64,000 nucleotides of DNA, taken from assembly GCA_002344135.1 (NCBI GenBank), contig DDTO01000008.1, positions 124,001-188,000 of the forward strand. The letters run 5' to 3'. Positions 57,967 to 64,000 of the stretch are shown piece by piece; position 1 is the first letter of the stretch, and every line of letters starts with the position of its first letter. The notes beneath the pieces were generated by a model that was given only the letters and a program-made list of their open reading frames with translations, made no database searches and was not told the DNA's origin. Position numbers and translations under genes: made by a program. The DNA comes from Chthonomonas sp. UBA2362 (GTDB lineage: Bacteria; Armatimonadota; Fimbriimonadia; Fimbriimonadales; Fimbriimonadaceae).

Positions 57967-59217
57967 GTGAAAGGCTCAGTTTCCTCGCTCCTCGTCTTGC
58001 TCGCCATTGGATCGACTCAAGCGCAAACCCTCGAATCGGCACAGGCCACGGGCGAGGTAACGCGAGGGGACGCACGACGGATAATCGCTGCCCAATTCAA
58101 GAAGGCCGCTTTCGAGCCGACCCCAAGCTGTTCTGTCGAGCTTTACAAGGTTCGTTACTGGTCCACGGGGCTCAAGGGCGAGCGAACGCTCCTGAGCGGC
58201 CTCGTCGCGCTGCCCCGCGACTCGAAACCCAAGGGCCTGGTGGCTTTCATGCACGGCACGACGGCCGTGCGCGACAACGTCCCCTCTCGGATGACCGTCA
58301 CGAGCGGATACTCTCCCGAAGCCCTCTTCGCAGTGGTGGCGTTGGCCTGCGGAGGCTACGTGCTTGCAGCGCCGGACTATATTGGTCAAGGCGATTCGCT
58401 TGGCCCCCACCCCTATGTGCTCGGCAAGGTGAACGCACAGGCAGGGATCGACATCATCCGGGCAGCGCGCGAACTCGCCCAGCAGAAGAGGCGAATGACC
58501 GGCCCTGGACTCTACGTGACGGGCTACTCCGAAGGTGGCGGCAATGCGATGTGGCTCGCCCGCAGGCTGATGGAGGGGGCCGAACCGACCATGACGCTAA
58601 CGGCGGCCGCGCCGATCTCCGGGCCCTACGACCTGACGGGCGCCCAGGCCAAGGCCATGCTCGAGCGTCAGACGAGCGTCGAAGACGTCGCCCTGCGGCT
58701 GTTCTTCATCGGCTATTACGCTTACTCGGTCGCCCAATGCTATGGCGAGCTGAAGTTGGATACGGTGTTCGTGCCCTCGTTTGCGAGCTACCTATCGACC
58801 GTGTTCGGCAGGGATCTTTCCAGTGACCAGGAGTATGTCGAGCAATTGGCTTGGAAGGGGCTCCAATTGGGAACCCTGCTCTCCGTCGCCCGGGTGCTGA
58901 CGCCCACTTTCAAGAGCGCGTTGGCGAGCGGCGACCGAGCCAACGCGGCGATGGAGCCTCTCTATGCGAACGACTGTTTCGACTGGAATCCCACCAAGCC
59001 GCTGTACCTGCTGGGTATCCCCGGCGATAACCTCGTAGTGTTCGACAACACCCGCAACGCGATGGCCGCCATGCGCAAGCGCGGTGTGGGCGGCGATATC
59101 GCGAACTCGTATGGGCTGAAGACGAAGGGCTTGAACCACCTCAACGCGATCGCCCCGCTCCTCGTGTGGGTCCGCCGATTCCTCGACGAGGGATTCGCTG
59201 GCGTGCCGAAGGATTGA
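57967..59217 (+). CDS. Secreted alpha/beta hydrolase (secretory-lipase type)
   Basis: 416 aa from GTG 57967. Seen: signal peptide (MKGSVSSLLVLLAIGSTQAQ), the oxyanion HGTT (96-99), a nucleophile elbow GYSEGG with Ser188, a possible Asp in GIPGDNLV and a His near the C terminus in GLNHLNAIAP. The overall plan fits the secretory lipase/LIP esterase fold. The substrate is unknown. A CAGAGT box lies 7 nt before the GTG; upstream GTG 57958 is an alternative that spoils the signal peptide. A DinB-fold gene follows 2 bp later. Confidence 0.86.
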   Translation: MKGSVSSLLVLLAIGSTQAQTLESAQATGEVTRGDARRIIAAQFKKAAFEPTPSCSVELYKVRYWSTGLKGERTLLSGLVALPRDSKPKGLVAFMHGTTAVRDNVPSRMTVTSGYSPEALFAVVALACGGYVLAAPDYIGQGDSLGPHPYVLGKVNAQAGIDIIRAARELAQQKRRMTGPGLYVTGYSEGGGNAMWLARRLMEGAEPTMTLTAAAPISGPYDLTGAQAKAMLERQTSVEDVALRLFFIGYYAYSVAQCYGELKLDTVFVPSFASYLSTVFGRDLSSDQEYVEQLAWKGLQLGTLLSVARVLTPTFKSALASGDRANAAMEPLYANDCFDWNPTKPLYLLGIPGDNLVVFDNTRNAMAAMRKRGVGGDIANSYGLKTKGLNHLNAIAPLLVWVRRFLDEGFAGVPKD

Positions 59218-59219
59218 CG

Positions 59220-59675
59220 ATGGCGGGTCCCCTCGCCGCGGTCTTCGACCACATCCTCCAGGGCTACGACATACCGAAGCCGGATGGAATGCTCAAGGTG
59301 AGCGAAGACGATGCCTTCGCCGACCTCGAGCCGATCCCCTACTCGTTGGCGACCAATCTCCAGCACGCCGTCGTTTGGCAGCGGTTCTGGCTCGACAAGC
59401 TGGCTGGCGGCCGCCGGAACTCCGGCATGGAGGAGTGGAAGAACGACTTCCGGGTCCCCGATCGCTCGGAATTCAGAGCCCTCCGAACGGAGTTTCTGGA
59501 AGGGCTGCGCCGGGCTCGGGAGATTGCGGACTCATCGCCCCTCGCGCACTCACTGCCGACCGACGACGAGGCGATCGATACCCTTATCCGGATCGCCGTG
59601 CACGGGGCGTACCACTTGGGCCAGATGAACTTGATCAAGCGGGCCGCGAGGCGGGCTAAGAAGCGCCCGGCTTAA
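59220..59675 (+). CDS. DinB-family putative metal-dependent protein (copy 2)
   Basis: 151 aa from ATG 59220. Seen: a four-helix bundle with NLQHAVVWQ (His 1) and VHGAYHLGQMNLIKR (His 2 and 3), the DinB metal triad. It is only distantly related to the copy at 29598-30080. Role unknown. Its 3' end overlaps the convergent beta-lactamase-like gene by 20 bp. Confidence 0.88.
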   Translation: MAGPLAAVFDHILQGYDIPKPDGMLKVSEDDAFADLEPIPYSLATNLQHAVVWQRFWLDKLAGGRRNSGMEEWKNDFRVPDRSEFRALRTEFLEGLRRAREIADSSPLAHSLPTDDEAIDTLIRIAVHGAYHLGQMNLIKRAARRAKKRPA

Positions 59676-60669
59676 TCCAAGCGGCTTCGAGGAATGCCCT
59701 GCGTAAGTCGCGGATTGCGAGGCTGTCAGCGCTCGGATGTACTCGGTTCGTAAGCAGCACCAGGAACCGTCGCTGAACCGGATCGAGGGCGACGAGCGTT
59801 CCCGTGAAACCCGTGTGTCCGTAGATTCCCGGTGCGATCGAGGCAAGGCCACCGGGGTCCAAATCCCAGCCGAGCCCGCGCTTCCCATCCGGCGACTGTG
59901 TCGAGGCCCACTCGCGCTCTAGCGGGTCTTCCTGCGCCGCCAGGAGACGCCCGTGCGCCCAGCCTGCGACCGCATCGAGGGTGCCGAACAGCCCGGCATG
60001 ACCGGCGACCCCCCCGAGCAGCGCGGCTCTCGGGTCATGGACCTCGCCTTGAAGGAATCCAGCGCGTTCCGGCAGCGGGTTTCGCGCTTGCTGTTGCCAA
60101 AGCCGATGCCGCCAGGGCTCGACCGGGCCGGTGGGGAGGCAACGCTTCCGTTCCAGGGCAGGTGGCCGAAACAGGAACCCATGCGGCAGTCCTTCGTCGA
60201 GGGGGAGGCCCATTTGCTCAGCCAAGTAGCCGAGCCAGATGAACCCGACATCGCAGTAAAGAGTCCGCTCGCCGGGAGCTGACTCGAGAGGCTCCTCCAA
60301 AGCCAGGCGCAGCGCCTCGCCGGCGTCCAGGGTCAGTTCCTCGTACCGGCGACACGACGGTAGACCGGAAGTATGAGCAAGAAGATGGCGTGCCGTCACG
60401 CCCACGCGACCCAACAATGGTGCGTCCAGGTCCAGCCGCCCCTCCCGCACGAGAGTCTGCAACCGAGCGGTGGTCGCGACGACCTTGGTCAGCGACGCGA
60501 GATCGAAGAGCGAATCCTCGTGGACGAGCGGCGCATCGGGATCATACGTGAACCGGCCGGCGACGGCGCGGCTTTGTCCATCAAGACTCCCCCACGCCGC
60601 GGCCGCACCGGGAAAGACGCGTTCGGCGATGCCTCGTTCGAGGAGCGCCATCGCTCTGTCCGGGGTCAT
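59656..60669 (-). CDS. Serine beta-lactamase-related hydrolase (class C/EstB family)
   Basis: 337 aa, no signal peptide. Seen: the SxxK motif Ser59-x-x-Lys62 in ASLTKVVATT, a Tyr-Cys-Asp in TLYCDVGF at the YxN position (Asn replaced by Asp), LLAHTSGLPS, and HTGFTGTL in place of KTG (HTG is common in esterases of this family). It is likely a cytoplasmic esterase or peptidase rather than a drug-resistance enzyme. Its start overlaps the yvcK stop by 4 bp (ATGA). Confidence 0.88.
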   Translation of the reverse strand: MTPDRAMALLERGIAERVFPGAAAAWGSLDGQSRAVAGRFTYDPDAPLVHEDSLFDLASLTKVVATTARLQTLVREGRLDLDAPLLGRVGVTARHLLAHTSGLPSCRRYEELTLDAGEALRLALEEPLESAPGERTLYCDVGFIWLGYLAEQMGLPLDEGLPHGFLFRPPALERKRCLPTGPVEPWRHRLWQQQARNPLPERAGFLQGEVHDPRAALLGGVAGHAGLFGTLDAVAGWAHGRLLAAQEDPLEREWASTQSPDGKRGLGWDLDPGGLASIAPGIYGHTGFTGTLVALDPVQRRFLVLLTNRVHPSADSLAIRDLRRAFLEAAWIKPGAS

Positions 60670-61976
60670 CGCTCCAGGAGGTCCATCAGGATCGGCGCAA
60701 CATGGGCCGGGTCGTGGCGAACATAGTCGGATTCGCTCATCAGGTTTCCGGTGACGACCTTGTAACCCATCCCCCGAATCCGGTCCTCATCGGCCACGAC
60801 CAGATGCTGGCCCGATTCGCGGTACTTCTCGATGGCGGTCTGACTCGGCACGCCCGTGTTGACGAGGACGAAGTCGCAGACACGGTGTTCTACGTTCGCT
60901 TGCAGCGCCACGAGGTGCTCGGACGCGGTGAAGGAATCGCTCTCGCCCGGTTGCGTCATGACATTGCAGACATAGGCCTTGATCGCGCTCGCCTCGCTGA
61001 GAGCTTCGGCGACTCCCGGGACGAGCAAGTTAGGGATGATGCTCGTATAGACGCTTCCGGGTCCGATCACGATCAGGTCGGCGTCGCGGATCGCTTCGAG
61101 CGCTTCTGGATGGGGCTCGGCTTCGTCGGGGTCGAGGAAGATACGACTGATCTTGCGGCCCGACTCGACTATCTTGGTCTCGCCGCAAACCTCGCTTCCG
61201 TCTTCCATCAGTGCGCGGAGACGGACGTGGGAGAGGGTAGAAGGAACGACACGCCCGCGAATGGCTAGAACCTCCGATGCTCTCTTGAGCGCCTGCTCGA
61301 AATCGCCGTCGGATTGCCGCACGAGGGCCGCGATGAGCAGATTGCCGATCGAGTGTCCGCTCAGCGATCCGGCGTCCTTGTCGAACCGATGCTGGAAGAG
61401 GTCGGTCATCAGCTTTTCCGCATCGGCGAGGGCGACGAGGCAGTTGCGCATGTCGCCCGGCGGGATGATGCCCATCTCCTGCACGAGGCGCCCGCTGCTC
61501 CCTCCGTCGTCGGTCACGGTGACGATGGCGGTGATGTTGCTGGAGTAGTTCTTGAGGCCACGAAGCAGGGTGCTCAGGCCAGTGCCGCCCCCGAGAGCCA
61601 CGATGCGCGGACCCTGGGCGAGGGCCTGCCGGCGGCGGAACTCGTCGCCGATCTTCCCTCGAAGGCTGGGGTTCAGGATTTCACCGACCCTCTGGAGGAC
61701 CATCCGCCCACCGGCGTAAGCGAAGTAGAAGCCCAGAATCAGGAACCCGCCGCCGAGAACGTGATTGGCGGTATCGAGGTCCTCGCGGCCGATGAATCGG
61801 CCCAGGAAGTCGCGCCAAACACCCGATGTCTCCTGGATGAGCGGCTGGATGAGCGCCTTGAAGCTGATGGCGAAGCCCACGAGGAAGATGAGCAGGCCGA
61901 CCGCACAGGTGAGGAGGGCGCTTCGGATTCCCGCGGTCGGCGCAAGGAAGCGCCGCCAACGGTATCGGCTGATCAT
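60666..61976 (-). CDS. YvcK-family gluconeogenesis/cell-shape factor with N-terminal membrane region
   Basis: 436 aa. Seen: two N-terminal membrane helices (about 18-45 and 72-94), then a CofD-like domain with RIVALGGGTGLSTLLRGLK (UDP-sugar binding), TVTDDGGSSGRLVQEMGIIPPGDMRNCLVAL, LSGHSIGNLLIAAL, IGPGSVYTSIIPNLLV and CNVMTQPGESDSFTA. YvcK binds UDP-GlcNAc and influences cell-wall growth. The membrane anchor is unusual for the family. Its ATG overlaps the stop of the holin-like gene by 4 bp. rapZ and whiA, the common neighbours, are absent. Confidence 0.9.
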   Translation of the reverse strand: MISRYRWRRFLAPTAGIRSALLTCAVGLLIFLVGFAISFKALIQPLIQETSGVWRDFLGRFIGREDLDTANHVLGGGFLILGFYFAYAGGRMVLQRVGEILNPSLRGKIGDEFRRRQALAQGPRIVALGGGTGLSTLLRGLKNYSSNITAIVTVTDDGGSSGRLVQEMGIIPPGDMRNCLVALADAEKLMTDLFQHRFDKDAGSLSGHSIGNLLIAALVRQSDGDFEQALKRASEVLAIRGRVVPSTLSHVRLRALMEDGSEVCGETKIVESGRKISRIFLDPDEAEPHPEALEAIRDADLIVIGPGSVYTSIIPNLLVPGVAEALSEASAIKAYVCNVMTQPGESDSFTASEHLVALQANVEHRVCDFVLVNTGVPSQTAIEKYRESGQHLVVADEDRIRGMGYKVVTGNLMSESDYVRHDPAHVAPILMDLLER

Positions 61977-62362
61977 TTCTTCTCGTCCGGCACGAAGATG
62001 CCGAGAATGCCGGCCACGATGGAGATGATAAGGGCCGCCGCCACCGAAGGCCAGAAGCCGCGTGCCGCGAAACCGAAGTCGAATTGCGAGGCGAGATACA
62101 AGACTGCCCCATTCACGATCAGCGAGAACAGGCCGAGCGTCAGGCAGTTCAGCGGCATCGTCAGCAGCTTGAGGAAGGCGCCTAGTGTCGCATTGAGAAA
62201 GCCGAGGATCGCAGCGCCGATCAGCAAGCGGGGCCAGTCCTTAGCCTGGTCGGCATCGATGTCGAAGGCCAAGTGAAGCGCCTTGGCGACGTGGCCCGCG
62301 ATGACGATCGCGACCGCGAGGATGATCCAGCGTAAGAGCAGCCTGCCCATCGACCGGTTCAT
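61973..62362 (-). CDS. Phage-holin-family-4-like (YvlD/DUF360) membrane protein
   Basis: 129 aa from ATG 62362, with four hydrophobic helices. Seen: MGRLLLRWIILAVAIVIAGHV, a conserved IGAAILGFLNATLGAFLKLLTMPLNCLTLGLFSLIVNGAVLYLAS typical of the YvlD/holin-4-2 family, and a C-terminal helix. Despite the name most members are not phage genes. The upstream frame to 62521 crosses tRNA-Glu and is rejected. It is coupled by ATGA to yvcK. Confidence 0.87.
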   Translation of the reverse strand: MNRSMGRLLLRWIILAVAIVIAGHVAKALHLAFDIDADQAKDWPRLLIGAAILGFLNATLGAFLKLLTMPLNCLTLGLFSLIVNGAVLYLASQFDFGFAARGFWPSVAAALIISIVAGILGIFVPDEKK

Positions 62363-62425
62363 TGTAGCCCTTTCTACAGCGCCGGCTCGGAAGGCCTGTC
62401 GGACTAACCCCCGCGAAGGTCTAGG

Positions 62426-62431
62426 TATAAT
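62426..62431 (+). promoter_or_regulatory. -10 box of tRNA-Glu
   Basis: TATAAT, a perfect consensus, 12 nt before the mature 5' end, implying a 5' leader of about 5 nt. No clear -35 hexamer was found at 17 nt upstream. Confidence 0.65.
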
Positions 62432-62443
62432 CATCGCTCGCGC

Positions 62444-62520
62444 GCTCCCGTCGTCTAGCGGTTTAGGACATCGCCCTCTCACGGCGAAGATCGCGGGTTC
62501 GAATCCCGTCGGGAGTGCCA
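62444..62520 (+). tRNA. tRNA-Glu (anticodon CTC)
   Basis: Cloverleaf of 77 nt with acceptor arms GCTCCCG and CGGGAGT (G-T closing pair), discriminator G and encoded CCA. The anticodon stem TCGCC/GGCGA encloses CTCTCAC, anticodon CTC, which reads GAG. The T arm carries GTTCGAATC. Confidence 0.95.
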
Positions 62521-62615
62521 ACTTCCTTCCCCACGCGGCCCCGAATTCCGGTTCCGCATGGTCCCCCTAGAGGTGCTCACCCCGCCGCCCTCGCTTCGCG
62601 ACGTGCAGGAGAGTC

Positions 62616-63977
62616 TTAGGAGGACCGCTCCTGCTTCGCCTCGAGGGCCGCGGCGAGGGCATAGGCAGGGCCCCACTTGCCCTTGCGTCGCAGGTATCCG
62701 ATCAGCTTCGAAGGATTCCAACGCTGGATCACGGCGAACAGCAGGAACGCAACGCCCACGGCACGACCGGTGAGTACGGCGACGTCGGCCCACTTGGTGC
62801 CCGTGCTCAGCAAAATGCCCCCCACCAGCGCGGTCGGGACGAAGAGGGAAAACATGAGCAGGCCCTTGCGACGCCTCATCTCGAGCGGCGCCCTTGGCTT
62901 GGCCATCCAATCCTCCAAGCGGTCGCGCCACTTCGCCCGCCGTCGCCAGAAGGTGAGTGCAACAAATCCGGCGAGTGTCGCGTTCAAGGCGGCCGCGATT
63001 GCGACGAGGGCAAGCAGGGCTGGCAAGTGCAGATCGGTTCGCGCGGCTACCCATTTCACGACTTGGTCGTACGCCTTCTCCAGAGCCCCGCCGAGCATTA
63101 AGTACTGAACGATGAAACCCTGCGACGAAGCCCACGCACCCATCAATGCGCCGCCGACAAAGACCCCGACAGCGTTCCACCCCGCGAGGGCCGTCGAGAG
63201 TGTGAATAGAAGACCCTGCATGGCGATCGCAACCATCGGCCCGACCCGTTTGCCCGATGGCGATAGAGCCTTCAGGCCCGAAGCGATGAAGGACACCCAA
63301 ACGACGCGCGTTCGATGAAGCAGACCATCTCCCGCAACGGTCAGGACAGCCGCTTGCGCTGACGACATCGCCATGCCGGTAAGGGGGAATTTCACGGTAT
63401 GCAGGGCCGCGCCTACCGTCATTTCCAACGCGCCTGCTCCGGCGCCGAACTTGCCCACGCGCTCCCAGTCCGGGCGTTGAGCGGCGATGTCGAGCAGAGC
63501 ATCGACCACGTTTCCGTCCTGGGCGGAAAGGATATGATCGAAGCGCCTTCCCATCCGCCCCTCGATCTGAACCAATGCGGATTGCTTGACTCCGATGACC
63601 AGCAGTTTCGGCTTGGCGGCAAGAACGAAGTCCCACAGGTGCCAGTGCCCTTGCCCTTCGGCCTCCCACCTGCCGAACTCGTCGAGAATGAGGACATCGA
63701 TGCCGGGACGCAAGTTCGCCACCCATGCGCTCAGTTCCTGGACGGTCGCTGTGTCGATCGTGTACCCGATGGGCTGACGGGTGGCAAGGGGGAGGAGGCG
63801 GCCGTCCGCGAGCATATGCAGCGCGTAGTCAGCCGCTCCCCGGTCCGGCTCGTCGCGCTCGCCCGCCAACGCGACGAATCCGTCGACGAGGCCGAGCTGC
63901 GCCGCGGCCCCGGCAAAGCTAGCCAGGCCGGACGACTTGCCCGATCCGATCGGTCCGGTGACGGCCAAGAGAAGCAC
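62616..63977 (-). CDS. P-loop NTPase (THEP1-like) fused to a membrane domain
   Basis: 453 aa from GTG 63977. Seen: GPIGSGKS Walker A (8-15), a Walker B-type LILDEFGRWE (about 95-104, the pattern of THEP1/DUF2478 NTPases), then from about residue 190 a C-terminal membrane region with about six helices (GMAMSSAQAAVLTV, GPMVAIAMQGLLFTLSTALAG, PALLALVAIAAALNATLAG, GLLMFSLFVPTALVGGILL, AVGVAFLLFAVI). CATACT ends 7 nt before the GTG. I do not recognise the membrane half; it could be a transporter or a membrane-bound sensor driven by the NTPase. Confidence 0.75.
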   Translation of the reverse strand: MLLLAVTGPIGSGKSSGLASFAGAAAQLGLVDGFVALAGERDEPDRGAADYALHMLADGRLLPLATRQPIGYTIDTATVQELSAWVANLRPGIDVLILDEFGRWEAEGQGHWHLWDFVLAAKPKLLVIGVKQSALVQIEGRMGRRFDHILSAQDGNVVDALLDIAAQRPDWERVGKFGAGAGALEMTVGAALHTVKFPLTGMAMSSAQAAVLTVAGDGLLHRTRVVWVSFIASGLKALSPSGKRVGPMVAIAMQGLLFTLSTALAGWNAVGVFVGGALMGAWASSQGFIVQYLMLGGALEKAYDQVVKWVAARTDLHLPALLALVAIAAALNATLAGFVALTFWRRRAKWRDRLEDWMAKPRAPLEMRRRKGLLMFSLFVPTALVGGILLSTGTKWADVAVLTGRAVGVAFLLFAVIQRWNPSKLIGYLRRKGKWGPAYALAAALEAKQERSS

Positions 63978-64000
63978 GGCCGTTAGTATGGAACTGCGCA

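Noticed and set aside
59656..60669. Antibiotic-resistance beta-lactamase
   Set aside because: No signal peptide, HTG instead of KTG and YCD instead of YxN; more like a cytoplasmic esterase of the same fold.
61973..62362. Phage remnant because of holin-family similarity
   Set aside because: No other phage gene is present; this family is mostly chromosomal and sits in a housekeeping operon.
61973..62521. Longer holin-like protein of 182 aa
   Set aside because: The extension reads through tRNA-Glu; ATG 62362 gives the family start.

Overview
This is a 64 kb, GC-rich, densely packed bacterial chromosomal segment with no transposase, integrase, CRISPR array or prophage. The best guess for the source is an Armatimonadota (Fimbriimonadia-type) bacterium. 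That inference rests on several secreted proteins ending in dockerin-like double EF-hands, an H-X9-DG processing-associated protein, an MqnA (futalosine menaquinone) gene, c-di-AMP genes, the abundance of GTG starts, and the lack of any proteobacterial or firmicute operon signature. The phylum assignment is moderate confidence; the gene calls do not depend on it.

Layout. 1-4.1 kb: partial ribB, a DUF454 membrane protein, folC, tRNA-Pro and ruvAB. 4.2-11.7 kb: a secreted subtilisin-like protease, two dockerin-module secreted proteins and uvrB. 11.7-16.9 kb: an SRPBCC protein with a CarH-like (MerR plus B12) regulator, a fasciclin protein, a Fe-S PD-(D/E)XK nuclease, an ABC-2 permease, a c-type cytochrome lipoprotein and a Gfo/Idh/MocA oxidoreductase. 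16.9-27.4 kb: hsp20-lon, a third dockerin protein, thpR, a GNAT enzyme, lipB with a membrane class III cyclase, DUF2089-DUF4097 and a hicBA toxin-antitoxin pair. 27.5-35.7 kb: a dinG-dinB-cdaR-cdaA operon, mqnA, a tetraheme cytochrome/phosphoesterase fusion and a DUF1573 protein with an inactivated matrixin domain. 36.2-40.7 kb: a MacAB-like efflux operon preceded by a striking inverted array of 11-bp repeats. 41-47.5 kb: a Tat-exported FAD oxidase, a collagen-like protein, an E2 acyltransferase, manC with a lipoprotein, and family 4 UDG. 47.5-52.4 kb: a second subtilisin, a degenerate Doc/Fic protein, a J-domain/WD40 fusion and a fourth dockerin protein. 52.4-64 kb: ugd, a sugar ABC permease, LCP ligase, an H-X9-DG protein, a Spy-like protein, a secreted hydrolase, a second DinB-fold protein, a serine beta-lactamase-like protein, yvcK, a holin-like membrane protein, tRNA-Glu and an NTPase/membrane fusion.

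Themes. The segment mixes housekeeping (DNA repair: ruvAB, uvrB, dinG, UDG; proteostasis: lon, hsp20; cofactors: ribB, folC, lipB, mqnA) with cell-envelope and secretion functions (dockerin proteins, subtilisins, collagen-like protein, LCP, ugd, manC). Co-directional genes are tightly packed, with many 4-bp ATGA/GTGA overlaps.

The most interesting non-coding signals are: (i) about twenty genes whose start codon lies 5-8 nt after a TANNNT or CANNNT box, predicting widespread leaderless mRNAs, whereas secreted-protein genes tend to carry a Shine-Dalgarno leader; (ii) the 40821-40940 inverted array of ten 11-bp units; (iii) a dispersed hairpin repeat with a conserved CACGAGCCAT-type loop and stems that change in a compensatory way; (iv) a 35.7-36.2 kb intergenic island built of palindromes.
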